Shown: positions 49,114 to 57,457, counted from the first letter of the stretch. The stretch is DNA of 64,000 nt from GCA-003244245 sp036378735 (GCA_036378735.1 DASUVX010000135.1:11305-75304), one strand, 5' to 3'. The notes: generated from the sequence alone by a model not told the origin. Program-made: numbers and translations.

Positions 49114-50319
49114 TCACCGCGCGACCTGATAACCCGCCGTATCCAGATCGGCGATCAGCGCTGCGCAATGTTGCGGGCCACGCATCTCCAAGCTCAACGC
49201 GACCACCGCATCGCCGACTGCGAGCCGGCCGGCGATGCGGGAATGCGCCACGTCGACCACGTTGGCACCCGACGCGCCGACCCGCGCCAACAGCCTGGCC
49301 AGCTCACCGGGCCGATCAGGCACAGTCACGCGCAGCGCCAGGAACCGACCGTCGACGCTCAATCCGTACCGGATGATATGCATCAGCAGGAGCGGGTCGA
49401 CATTGCCGCCGGACAGCACGGCGCAGACCGGCCCCGGCAGGCGCAGTGCCGGCTCGAGTAGCGCCGCCACTGCGGCTGCGCCGGCCGGCTCGACGAGCAT
49501 CTTGGTCCGCTCCAGGCACAACAGCAGCGCCTGGGACAGCGCCTCCTCCCCCACCGAGAGTACCTCGTCGACCAGCGCGGACACATGCGCAAAGGTCACC
49601 GGCCCGACCTCGGAGACGGCGATCCCGTCGGCCATCGTGTGCCGCCGGCGTAAGTGGACCGGCGACCCGGCGGCCAGCGACGCCGGCCAGACGGCTGCTG
49701 CCTCGGCCTGCACACCGATCACTCGAACCTCGGGTTTGACGCCCTTGATCGCGGCGGCGATCCCACCGACCAGGCCACCGCCCCCGGTGGGCACCAGGAC
49801 GGTCGCGACGTCGGGCAGCTGCTCAAGCACCTCCAGACCCACCGTGCCCTGGCCGGCCAGCACGTCGGGATGGTCGAAGGGGTGAATGAACACCGCGCCG
49901 GTGTCCTGGGCGAAGGCGCGCGCAGCGGCCAGCGACTCCTCCACCACGTCACCGACGAGGTGAACCTGCGCACCGTAACCACGGGTGGCGGCGACCTTGG
50001 GTAGCGCCGCGCTCACCGGCATGTACACCGTGGCCGCCGTGCCCAGCATCGCGGCGGCCAGCGCTACCCCCTGACCGTGGTTACCTGCGCTGGCTGCCAC
50101 CACTCCACGGGTCCGCTCAGCCGCGGACAAGCCATGGATCCGGACGTAGGCACCGCGGATCTTGAACGAGCCAGTCCGCTGCAGGTTTTCGCATTTCAGA
50201 TGGACGGCGACGGCGCAGCGCTGCTCGAGCACCTGGCAGGGCCGCAGCGGGGTCCGCCGGACCACCCCGTGCAGGATCTCCCGGGCGACTCTGATCCTGT
50301 CGATGCCGACCAGCTCCAT
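49114..50319 (-). CDS. ilvA: Threonine ammonia-lyase (threonine dehydratase) with ACT domain
   Basis: 401 residues. PLP-fold enzyme with the Schiff-base Lys in CENLQRTGSFKIRGAY, ASAGNHGQGVALAA, the phosphate-binding PTGGGGLVGGIAAAIKG, and a single C-terminal ACT domain (LRVTVPDRPGELARLLARVG). It converts threonine to 2-oxobutyrate for isoleucine synthesis; one ACT domain fits the shorter TdcB/IlvA type. ATG 50319 is chosen because the fold begins at IDRIRVAREILHG; the frame is open upstream. Divergent from a small membrane gene across a region with direct repeats. Confidence 0.9.
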   Translation of the reverse strand: MELVGIDRIRVAREILHGVVRRTPLRPCQVLEQRCAVAVHLKCENLQRTGSFKIRGAYVRIHGLSAAERTRGVVAASAGNHGQGVALAAAMLGTAATVYMPVSAALPKVAATRGYGAQVHLVGDVVEESLAAARAFAQDTGAVFIHPFDHPDVLAGQGTVGLEVLEQLPDVATVLVPTGGGGLVGGIAAAIKGVKPEVRVIGVQAEAAAVWPASLAAGSPVHLRRRHTMADGIAVSEVGPVTFAHVSALVDEVLSVGEEALSQALLLCLERTKMLVEPAGAAAVAALLEPALRLPGPVCAVLSGGNVDPLLLMHIIRYGLSVDGRFLALRVTVPDRPGELARLLARVGASGANVVDVAHSRIAGRLAVGDAVVALSLEMRGPQHCAALIADLDTAGYQVAR

Positions 50320-50347
50320 AAATGGCGATCCTGCCAGCTGGTCAGTG

Positions 50348-50375
50348 CGCTGTGACAATTGTTCACGCTGTGACA
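50348..50375. promoter_or_regulatory. Direct repeats CGCTGTGACA in the ilvA divergent promoter region
   Basis: CGCTGTGACA occurs at 50348-50357 and 50366-50375, an 18-bp period (nearly two helical turns), and the near-palindrome GTGACAATTGTTCAC (50352-50366) overlaps the first copy. This is 29-56 nt upstream of the ilvA start and would suit an Lrp/AsnC- or GntR-like regulator. The regulator is unknown. Confidence 0.45.
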
Positions 50376-50431
50376 GCTGCACACACCGGGTAGCACAGGG
50401 GTAAGGTCGTGGCGAGCATCGAGGAGGTGGG

Positions 50432-50665
50432 ATGGAGCACCGCTGGCTGCCGGTTCTGGTTACTGCCGGGGTGGCTGCATTACTCGCGGTCGCCGCCGTG
50501 TTCACCGCTGACCGGGCGGGCTGCGACGATCCGGGCAGCTACGTGCGGACATCCGGTGGTGTCACGCTCGTCGGGGGGTGCCTCAACAGCGCCGACCTAC
50601 CCGTGGCACCGCCACAGCCCACCCACCACCCGTCACTGCCCACCAATCCCCCCTCAGGCGACTAG
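50432..50665 (+). CDS. Small secreted or membrane-anchored protein
   Basis: 77 residues starting at ATG 50432 behind an excellent GGAGG. One N-terminal hydrophobic helix (WLPVLVTAGVAALLAVAAVF), then a short extracytoplasmic part with two Cys (DRAGCDDPG, LVGGCLNSAD) that could form a disulfide, and a Pro-rich tail. No recognised family. Convergent with metB; palindrome A3 lies between. Confidence 0.65.
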   Translation: MEHRWLPVLVTAGVAALLAVAAVFTADRAGCDDPGSYVRTSGGVTLVGGCLNSADLPVAPPQPTHHPSLPTNPPSGD

Positions 50666-50680
50666 CCGACTCCCTTCCCC

Positions 50681-50737
50681 GACATGGAGACATATCGGGG
50701 TTTCCGGACCCTGTGGACCCCGATATGTCTCCATGTC
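50681..50737. repeat. Palindromic repeat family A, copy 3
   Basis: Arms identical to copies 1 and 2, again with exactly 17 nt between GGGG and CCCC (50701-50717, TTTCCGGACCCTGTGGA). Pairing extends to 27 bp (50675-50701 with 50717-50743). It lies between two convergent genes (small secreted protein and metB). Confidence 0.95.
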
Positions 50738-50755
50738 GGGGAACGGTGGTGCGTG

Positions 50756-51892
50756 CTACCCCAGGGCGGTGAGCAGGTCGTCGATGAGGTCTTCGGCGTC
50801 CTCGATGCCCACCGAGAGGCGCAGCAGATCGGGGGGGACCTCCAGCTGGGTACCCGCCGTGGAGGCGTGCGTCATCCGTCCCGGATGCTCGATGAGCGAC
50901 TCCACCCCACCCAGCGACTCGGCGAGGGTGAACAGCCGGGTTCGCGCGCACACCGCCAAGGCCGCCGCTGCACCCCCGCGCACGGTGAACGAGACCATCC
51001 CACCGAACCGGCGCATCTGCTTGGCGGCCACCTCGTGGCCGGGATGGGTCTCCAAGCCGGGATAGCGCACCCCACCGACCGCGGGGTGGGCCTGCAGCGC
51101 CCCGACAACCCGCTCGGCGTTGTCGCTGTGTCGCTCCATACGCAACGCCAGGGTCTTGATCCCGCGCAGGATCAGCCAGGCATCAAAGGGTCCTGGCACC
51201 GCACCGGCACCGTTTTGCAGGAACGCGACCTGCTCGTCCACCGTGGCGTCATCGGTGATCAGTGCACCGCCGACCACGTCGGAATGGCCCCCGAGGTACT
51301 TGGTGGTCGAATGCAGCACCACGTCGGCGCCCAGCCCCAGCGGCGCCTGCAGGTAGGGGGTGGCGAAGGTGTTGTCGACCACCAGGCGGGCGCCGGCTTC
51401 GTGCGCCAGCCCGGCTAGCGCCGCGATGTCCGCGATGGACAGCAGCGGGTTGGTCGGCGTCTCGCACCACAGCACCCGAGTGGTCGGGCGTATCGCCGCC
51501 CGTACGGCGTCGAGATCGGACTGCGACACGGCGGTGTGCTCGATCCCCCAGTGCCGCAACACCTTGTCGATCAGGCGGAACGTGCCGCCGTAGGCGTCGT
51601 CGGGGATAACGATGTGATCACCGGGCCGGCAGATCGCCCGCAACAGCACGTCGGTGGCGGCCATCCCGGACGCGAAGGCACGCCCGTAACGGCCGCCCTC
51701 CAGCGCGGCCAGGCAAGTCTCCAGCGCGGTGCGGGTGGGGTTGCCGGTACGGGCGTACTCGTACCCTCCACGCAGCCCACCGACCCCATCCTGGGCGAAG
51801 GTCGAGGTGGCATGGATCGGCACGATGACCGACCCGGTGTGGGGATCCGGATCCTGGCCGGCGTGGATCGCGCGGGTGGCGAAGCCTGTCAC
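50756..51892 (-). CDS. metB: Cystathionine gamma-synthase / PLP-dependent trans-sulfuration enzyme
   Basis: 378-residue Cys/Met-metabolism PLP enzyme: YEYARTGNPTRTALETCLAA, AFASGMAAT, DDAYGGTFRLIDKVL, and the PLP-Lys in VVLHSTTKYLGGHSDVVGG. It joins O-acyl-homoserine and cysteine to cystathionine, or acts in reverse as a gamma-lyase; motifs alone do not separate these. Neighbouring cbs supports a cystathionine role, and position equals Rv1079. GTG 51892. Confidence 0.93.
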   Translation of the reverse strand: MTGFATRAIHAGQDPDPHTGSVIVPIHATSTFAQDGVGGLRGGYEYARTGNPTRTALETCLAALEGGRYGRAFASGMAATDVLLRAICRPGDHIVIPDDAYGGTFRLIDKVLRHWGIEHTAVSQSDLDAVRAAIRPTTRVLWCETPTNPLLSIADIAALAGLAHEAGARLVVDNTFATPYLQAPLGLGADVVLHSTTKYLGGHSDVVGGALITDDATVDEQVAFLQNGAGAVPGPFDAWLILRGIKTLALRMERHSDNAERVVGALQAHPAVGGVRYPGLETHPGHEVAAKQMRRFGGMVSFTVRGGAAAALAVCARTRLFTLAESLGGVESLIEHPGRMTHASTAGTQLEVPPDLLRLSVGIEDAEDLIDDLLTALG

Positions 51893-51911
51893 TCCCCCAG
51901 CCTACGGTGGT

Positions 51912-52709
51912 TCATCCCGCTGAGATCATTGGTCGACCGCCACCGCGGAGATTGGTCGGCCCGCCGACGTGGACCACGACGGATCCGACGATCTTGTCGG
52001 CGAAGGTCTGCCGCTTACCGCTCCATAACGGCCGCAGAAAGCCGGTGCCGAAGTCCAGTACGTGACAGATCTGGCGGGTCAGCGCCCAACCGAAGCCCAC
52101 TGGTTGACCCGTCTCGATCGAGACCAGCTTGGTGCCCGCCATCCGGCGGCCCAGGCTGCGCCCCGTCGTGCCTTGCAAATATCCGGAGTTCCAGATACCG
52201 AAACCCAGCAGCGCCAGGTACGCCACGGCATCGATCACCAGGTGCGACCCCATCCCGCCGGCAACGGCAGCGATAGGCAGCAGGTTCAGCACGATCACCG
52301 GCGCAACACAGTCGATCAAAAAGCTGACCGCTCTAGAACCGAAGCCCGCCAACGGTTCGGGGGTTCGAGCAGCGCCCGTTATCCCGGGCCAGGCGGGCGG
52401 CGGGATGGCTAGCGCGCCAGGATTGTCCGGCCGCTTCGAAGCACCCTGCCGCGCCGGCCGATCAAGTTGAGAAAATCGCCGAGGACGAGAGAATCGCCCG
52501 AATTGCGGTGGCGGCACGAGCAGCCCGTACTGCGGTGGTGGCAGCTGCGGCGGCTGCTGGGTCACCGGGGGCCAGCCGGGTGGCAGCGGCGGCGGGGGCG
52601 CCGGGGCCTTGGCTGATGAGCTGCCGGGGGACCGCGGGGTGGCAGGCCGACCGGCGAAAGATGGCGACTCTGGCGAGGGATTCTGACGCCGCGGCCGGGA
52701 AGTCGTCAT
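51912..52709 (-). CDS. RDD-domain membrane protein
   Basis: 265 residues: a long Pro-rich cytoplasmic N-terminus (about 125 residues, for example PAPPPPLPPGWPPVTQQPPQ) and an RDD domain (GFGSRAVSFLIDCVAPVIVL, GRSLGRRMAGTKLVSIETGQ, TFADKIVGSVVVH) with two to three transmembrane helices. RDD proteins may be ion exchangers; no direct evidence here. ATG 52709 favoured over GTG 52727. It sits between metB and cbs on the same strand. Confidence 0.82.
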   Translation of the reverse strand: MTTSRPRRQNPSPESPSFAGRPATPRSPGSSSAKAPAPPPPLPPGWPPVTQQPPQLPPPQYGLLVPPPQFGRFSRPRRFSQLDRPARQGASKRPDNPGALAIPPPAWPGITGAARTPEPLAGFGSRAVSFLIDCVAPVIVLNLLPIAAVAGGMGSHLVIDAVAYLALLGFGIWNSGYLQGTTGRSLGRRMAGTKLVSIETGQPVGFGWALTRQICHVLDFGTGFLRPLWSGKRQTFADKIVGSVVVHVGGPTNLRGGGRPMISAG

Positions 52710-52782
52710 CGGTTTCGAACCCCTCACTAGGCGCCCTGGCGCAGTTGTGCGCGGTCACGCTAGCGGATCCGTTCACCTGCGT

Positions 52783-54153
52783 TCAGCGCCCGGCCAGGAA
52801 CCCCAGCACGTCTTGGCGGGTGACCACCCCTGCCGGTTTGCCATCGATCAGGACCATTGCGCCGTCGGCGTCGGCCAAGGCTCGCATGAGCGATCCGATC
52901 GACTCCCCGCCACCGATCGTCGGCAGCGGCGTGGCCATATGTGCCTCGATCCGGTCGGCCAGTTGGGCGTCGCCGGCGAACAGGGCTTGCAGCAGAGCGC
53001 GCTCGTTGACCGCGCCGATCACCTCGGCCGCCATCACCGGAGGCTCGGCTGCGACCACCGGCAGCTGCGAGACCCCGAACTCGCGCAAGATCATGACAAC
53101 CTCGGCCACCGTCTCGTTCGGATGGGTGTGCACCAGTTTGGGAATCGCGCCGTCCTTGCCGATCAGCACGTCGGCGACGGTGGCACCAGATGAGTCCGGG
53201 GGCAGGAAACCGTGCGAGGCCATCCAAGAGTCGTTGAAGACCTTGGCCAGATAGCCGCGTCCGCCGTCAGGCAGCAGCACCACGATCACCGAGTCGGGGT
53301 CGGATCGGGCCGCCAGCCGCAGCGCGCCGACCACCGCCATCCCGCAGGATCCCCCCAGCAACAATCCCTCCTCCCGGGCCAGCCGCCGGGTCATGGTGAA
53401 GGAGTCGGTGTCCGAGATCGGGATGACCTCATCGCAGACGTTGCGGTCATACGTGCCGGGCCAGAAATCTTCTCCGACGCCTTCCACGAGGTAGGGCCGG
53501 CCGCTGCCGCCGGAATACACCGAACCCTCCGGATCGACGCCGACGACCCGCACCCGGCCGTCGCTGACCTCCTTGAGGTAGCGTCCAGCCCCAGAAATGG
53601 TCCCCCCGGTGCCGATTCCGGCGACGAAATGGGTGATCCGGCCTTGGGTCTGCGCCCACATTTCTGGGCCGGTGCCGTGGTAGTGACTGGCTGGGTTCTC
53701 CGGATTGGAGTACTGATCGGGTTTCCACCCGCCGTCGATCTCCCCGACGAGCCGGTCGGACACCGAGTAATACGAATCGGGATGATCGGCTGCAACCGCG
53801 GTGGGGCACACCACGACGTCGGCGCCGTAGGCCTTGAGTACGTCGATCTTGTCCTCGCCGACCTTGTCCGGGCAGACGAACAGGCACCGGTAACCCTTGC
53901 GTTGAGCGACCATCGCCAGTCCGATGCCGGTATTTCCCGACGTGGGCTCGACGATCGTGCCACCCGGCCGCAGCTGACCGGATCGCTCCGCCGCTTCCAC
54001 CATCCGCAGCGCGATCCGGTCCTTCACGCTGCCCCCCGGGTTGAGGTACTCCACCTTCGCCAGGACCAGGGGGGAGACGCCCCGGGCGACGGCATTGAGC
54101 CGCACCAGCGGGGTGTTGCCGACCAGATCGATGATGTGCTCGGCGTAGTGCAC
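52783..54153 (-). CDS. cbs: Cystathionine beta-synthase
   Basis: 456 residues. PLP domain with NPGGSVKDRIALRMVEAAER (Lys), TSGNTGIGLAMVA and GIGTGGTISGAGRYLKE, then two C-terminal CBS motifs (residues about 330-456, VADVLIGKDGAIPKLVHTHP, MATPLPTIGGGESIGSLMRA). There is no N-terminal heme domain, as in Rv1077. It condenses serine and homocysteine; the CBS pair may bind adenosyl ligands. GTG 54153 has AGGAG 7 nt upstream. Pairs with metB for cysteine-methionine interconversion. Confidence 0.95.
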   Translation of the reverse strand: MHYAEHIIDLVGNTPLVRLNAVARGVSPLVLAKVEYLNPGGSVKDRIALRMVEAAERSGQLRPGGTIVEPTSGNTGIGLAMVAQRKGYRCLFVCPDKVGEDKIDVLKAYGADVVVCPTAVAADHPDSYYSVSDRLVGEIDGGWKPDQYSNPENPASHYHGTGPEMWAQTQGRITHFVAGIGTGGTISGAGRYLKEVSDGRVRVVGVDPEGSVYSGGSGRPYLVEGVGEDFWPGTYDRNVCDEVIPISDTDSFTMTRRLAREEGLLLGGSCGMAVVGALRLAARSDPDSVIVVLLPDGGRGYLAKVFNDSWMASHGFLPPDSSGATVADVLIGKDGAIPKLVHTHPNETVAEVVMILREFGVSQLPVVAAEPPVMAAEVIGAVNERALLQALFAGDAQLADRIEAHMATPLPTIGGGESIGSLMRALADADGAMVLIDGKPAGVVTRQDVLGFLAGR

Positions 54154-54230
54154 TGAGATCTCCTGGCGGGATAGGGCTGCTCGCGCTGGCCCGCAGCACG
54201 CTGCCGAGCGTCAAGGCGTATATCAGAAGT

Positions 54231-55103
54231 ATGGAGGTCGCTCAGCGCATCGCGGCGTCGAGGATGTCTTCAGTGCAGTATCTTTTACGCACGACCGCCG
54301 TCGTGGTCGGTGCCACCGGCGCGGCGTATGGCGTGCTCAGCCAGCAGGGGCGGCGGGCGCGCCGCAACATCGTGATCCCGGGGTGGCGTCCGTTCCTGGC
54401 AGACGGGGTGTACCTCCCGGACAGCACCGGCCCGCACCCGATACCTGGCCCCAACGTGTCCGGAGTGATCCGGATGGCAATGCTGGGTGATTCGCTGGCG
54501 GCCGGCCTCGGTGTGGATGGGCCCGAGCAGCTGCCCGGGGCGGTACTGGCTCGTGGGCTCGCTCAACACTCCGGTCGACCGGTCCAGCTGGACACCTTCG
54601 CGATGTGCGGCTGCACCAGCCGCCGGCTCGGCGCGCAGCTGGACACCGTCCTGCTCGATCCGCCGCATGCGGCCATCATCATGATCGGCGCCAATGACGT
54701 GACCCGGCGGATCCCGCCCTGGGAGTCGGCGAAACTGCTCGGTGATGCGGTGTCGCGGTTACGCGCCGCAGGCACCACCGTGATCGTCGGCACCTGCCCG
54801 GATCTCGGCACGATCCGATCGATTCCGCAGCCGCTGCGCACCCTCGCGCATACGTCCAGCCTGACGCTGGCCCGCTGGCAGCGCGAGGCGGTCGACCGGG
54901 CCGGCGGTGTGACCGTGCCGCTGGCGCAGCTGCTCGCCCACGACTTCCTCACCCAGCCCGACACCCTGTTCGGCCGGGATCACTATCACCCGTCCTCAGC
55001 CGGCTACGTCGCCGCGTGCACGGTCCTGCTGCCCGCACTGTGTTCCGCCCTGCACGATGGCAGCTCTTCAAGTACCGCCAACCCGGCGTTTGAAGGTCCA
55101 TAA
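54231..55103 (+). CDS. SGNH/GDSL hydrolase (Rv1075c-like)
   Basis: 290 residues. N-terminal hydrophobic segment (YLLRTTAVVVGATGAAYGVL) anchors or exports it. SGNH blocks are clear: MLGDSLAAGLGV (nucleophile Ser), MIGANDVTRR and GRDHYHPSSAGY (Asp/His). Probably a cell-envelope esterase, as reported for Rv1075c. ATG 54231, with ATG 54264 possible. The last residues (SSSSTANPAFEGP) are encoded by the left arm of a large nested palindrome, so the C-terminus may be repeat-derived. Confidence 0.9.
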   Translation: MEVAQRIAASRMSSVQYLLRTTAVVVGATGAAYGVLSQQGRRARRNIVIPGWRPFLADGVYLPDSTGPHPIPGPNVSGVIRMAMLGDSLAAGLGVDGPEQLPGAVLARGLAQHSGRPVQLDTFAMCGCTSRRLGAQLDTVLLDPPHAAIIMIGANDVTRRIPPWESAKLLGDAVSRLRAAGTTVIVGTCPDLGTIRSIPQPLRTLAHTSSLTLARWQREAVDRAGGVTVPLAQLLAHDFLTQPDTLFGRDHYHPSSAGYVAACTVLLPALCSALHDGSSSSTANPAFEGP

Positions 55104-55227
55104 CCGCTACCAACGTTGGCGCCCAGCGGGGCCACCCCGCGCGACATCCTGCGCGTGCGGCCAGGCAGTTACAAGGTGGTTGGTAGCCGTTAACAGCGAC
55201 GCAGACCCGGGTTAGCGGTACTTGAAG
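55066..55227. repeat. Nested 162-nt palindrome between convergent genes
   Basis: Outer arms 55066-55086 and 55207-55227 match at 20 of 21 positions (CTTCAAGTACCGC ... GCGGTACTTGAAG). Inner arms 55101-55114 and 55179-55192 match at 13 of 14 (TAACCGCTACCAAC). The centre is GC-rich and may fold further (GCGCG/CGCGC). It overlaps the SGNH hydrolase 3' end and stops 66 nt short of the BI-1 gene stop. CTCTTCAAG also occurs in the 35.6 kb palindrome. Confidence 0.75.
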
Positions 55228-55293
55228 GGCTACCCACGAACGGGCCCGGTCGCCCAGGAAGGGAGACCGGGCCCGCGCCAGGGTGAGGAGCCG

Positions 55294-56073
55294 CTAGTCG
55301 TTTTGGAAGTAGGACAGCAGCCGCAGGATCTCCAGGTACAGCCAGACCAGGGTGACCGTGAGGCCAAAGGCGATGTACCACGCGGTCTTCTCCGGCGCGC
55401 CGGCCCGGATCGCCTCGTCGGCGGCGTCGAAGTCGATGAGGAAGCTGAACGCCGCGATCCCGATGCAGACCAGGCTGAAGACGATCGCCAGGGTGCCACC
55501 GCTGCGCAGACCGAGTCCGACACCGTGGGTGAAGAACCCCGCGATGAGATTTACGATCATGAGGCCGACGACGCCGACCAGGGCGCCGGTCAGCCACTTG
55601 GTGAATCGGGGCGTGACCTTCACCGCGCCGGTCTTGTACACCACCAGCATCCCGGCGAACACAAGCACCGTGCCGGTGATGGCCTCCAGCACGATGGAGT
55701 TGCTGCCTGTGCGTTGTGCCACATAGCTGCCGATGGCGCCGCTGATCCCGCCGAGAAAGACTCCCTCGACGGCGGCATAGGCGAGGATCAAGGGCGGGCT
55801 GATCACCTTCTTGAAGATGACCACCATCGCGAGCACGAAACCGACCAGAGCAGCGGGCAGCGTCAGTCCCCACAGTCCGCTGAGGTAGGTAGCCGCGCCG
55901 GTGGCGATCAGTACTGCCAGCGTGATGCTGGTCTTGGTGACCACATCGTCGACCGTCATCGGCCGGGTGGTCGATAGGGCGCCGCCGTAACCTGCCGGCG
56001 CCGAGTTGAAGCCCGCATAACCGCCGCCCCCGACGGGGAGATTGCGGAATGCCGGGTTACTGGTGGAGCGCAC
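55294..56073 (-). CDS. Bax inhibitor-1/YccA family membrane protein
   Basis: 259 residues: Gly-rich cytoplasmic N-terminus (NLPVGGGGYAGFNSAPAG), then seven hydrophobic helices (SITLAVLIATGAATYLSGLW, LAIVFSLVCIGIAAFSFLID, WYIAFGLTVTLVWLYLEILR). Bacterial BI-1/YetJ-like proteins are pH-sensitive calcium-leak channels or stress modulators. GTG 56073 has AGGAGG upstream. Transcribed convergently with the SGNH hydrolase. Confidence 0.88.
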   Translation of the reverse strand: MRSTSNPAFRNLPVGGGGYAGFNSAPAGYGGALSTTRPMTVDDVVTKTSITLAVLIATGAATYLSGLWGLTLPAALVGFVLAMVVIFKKVISPPLILAYAAVEGVFLGGISGAIGSYVAQRTGSNSIVLEAITGTVLVFAGMLVVYKTGAVKVTPRFTKWLTGALVGVVGLMIVNLIAGFFTHGVGLGLRSGGTLAIVFSLVCIGIAAFSFLIDFDAADEAIRAGAPEKTAWYIAFGLTVTLVWLYLEILRLLSYFQND

Positions 56074-56257
56074 CGTTTGCCTCCTGGTGGACAGTGCAAG
56101 CCGTCACCGGGTTCAACGCGCGAGCGGCAGGTCTGGTTCCCGGTCAGGTGACCCGGACTTTAGCGCCGTCAGAGGACCTGCCGGCAAGCGAGCACGATCG
56201 TTGCGCGTTAATGTGCGCGAGAGAAGGCACCCGGGCCCAGAACGAGCGGAGGTGGCG

Positions 56258-56395
56258 ATGGACTGGTGGGGCTGGGTGATCCTCGCGCTGGTCGTGCTAC
56301 TCATCTTGATCACGTTCGCCGTTCTGGTGCAGCGCAGGAGACGGCGCGGCGGCGTCATCGGGCTGGGCGACTCCGGCCGGGGTGACCGGCGGTGA
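56258..56395 (+). CDS. Small single-pass membrane protein (45 residues)
   Basis: A 46-codon ORF with GGAGG 6 nt upstream of ATG 56258. It encodes one transmembrane helix (WWGWVILALVVLLILITFAV) followed by an Arg cluster (QRRRRRGG) and a short Gly-rich tail. Positive-inside orientation puts the tail in the cytosol. It overlaps the next gene by GTGA, so the two are co-translated. Function unknown; perhaps a membrane anchor for the PRC-barrel proteins. Confidence 0.72.
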   Translation: MDWWGWVILALVVLLILITFAVLVQRRRRRGGVIGLGDSGRGDRR

Positions 56396-56979
56396 CCACG
56401 CCGGCTCCCACGCTGCTGCTGCGGGCAAGCGAACTGATCGGCCGCCCGGTGGTCACCCTCAGTGGCGAGTTCGTCGCCGAGATCAAGGATGTCGTGTTCG
56501 AGCGCACCGGCGGTCGTATCGCGGGGTTCACGCTGCGAAACCCCGGGCTGTTCAGCCGCTCCCGCAAGGATTCGCTGCCCTGGGCAGGGGTGCACGGGGT
56601 AGGCCGGGACGCGGTGATGGTGCCCGATGAGACGGTGTTGACCCCCGCGAAGGAACTCGCGCCGCGCAAGAAAGCCCGTAAAGCAGACGTGCTGCAAGAT
56701 CGCGTGCTCACTGATCACGGGCGGGATCTCGGCCGCGTGGTCGACGTTGTGCTGCACGGTGGCACCACTTTGGACGTGGTGGGTTACGAGGTGGAGGCCA
56801 GCGAGACGCTCGGCACCGCAGGGCAGCGGGTACTGATCCCGTTGCCCGACACGGTGGCGGTGTCCGGCGAGCACCTGATCGTACCCGCGACGGCCACTGA
56901 GTTCGTCTCCGACGACCTGGCTGGGTTCGGCGCGGCGGTGGATGCGTTCCGCAGCCGGTTGCGGGAGGGGGCCAGCTGA
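56392..56979 (+). CDS. PRC-barrel domain protein
   Basis: 195 residues with two PRC-barrel-like halves: LLRASELIGRPVVTLSGEFV...IKDVVFERTGGRIAGFTLRN, and VLQDRVLTDHGRDLGRVVDV...YEVEASETLGTAGQRVL. PRC barrels occur in RimM and in photosystem and sporulation-related YlmC proteins, and mediate protein or RNA contacts. GTG 56392. Coupled to both neighbours by overlaps (GTGA, TGATG). Confidence 0.85.
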   Translation: MTTPAPTLLLRASELIGRPVVTLSGEFVAEIKDVVFERTGGRIAGFTLRNPGLFSRSRKDSLPWAGVHGVGRDAVMVPDETVLTPAKELAPRKKARKADVLQDRVLTDHGRDLGRVVDVVLHGGTTLDVVGYEVEASETLGTAGQRVLIPLPDTVAVSGEHLIVPATATEFVSDDLAGFGAAVDAFRSRLREGAS

Positions 56980-57413
56980 TGCTGTTCAGCCAGGCACGTA
57001 AGCGGGCCGTGGTGAACACCGCCACCGCAACCCGGGTGGCCAGGGTGGACGGTTTCGTGGTGCTGCCCGGACCGGCCAGGGTGGCGCTGCTGCGGTTGGG
57101 CAAGGTCAGCGGTGCCGGCACCCTGCTGTCCTGGGATGACGTGCAAGGCTTCGGCCCCGACGCGGTGACGGTCGCTAGCGATGCCGTGATCCGGCCGGCT
57201 CGCGACGGCCTGGAACAGCGCGCCGAGGACAACGACCTGGAGATTCTGGGCAAGCGGGTGTTGTCCGAGCAAGGCACAGAGCTCGGCACGGTCACCGACG
57301 TGGATTTCGATCCGGAGACGGGTGCGGTGACCTCGCTGATCACCAAGACGGATACCATCGCCGGGCAACGGCTGATCGGCCTGGGGGGCTACGCAGCCGT
57401 CGTTTCGAGCTAG
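56979..57413 (+). CDS. PRC-barrel domain protein, second
   Basis: 144 residues: an N-terminal barrel (VVNTATATRVARVDGFVVLP) and a second barrel (LEILGKRVLSEQGTELGTVT...VTSLITKTDTIAGQRLIGLG). ATG 56979 shares one base with the previous stop. It is shorter than its neighbour but of the same architecture, so the two probably assemble together. Confidence 0.83.
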   Translation: MLFSQARKRAVVNTATATRVARVDGFVVLPGPARVALLRLGKVSGAGTLLSWDDVQGFGPDAVTVASDAVIRPARDGLEQRAEDNDLEILGKRVLSEQGTELGTVTDVDFDPETGAVTSLITKTDTIAGQRLIGLGGYAAVVSS

Positions 57414-57457
57414 CCGGCTGCTGCCCACCCAAACCACTCCGGTGTGCGGCGGCGGCG

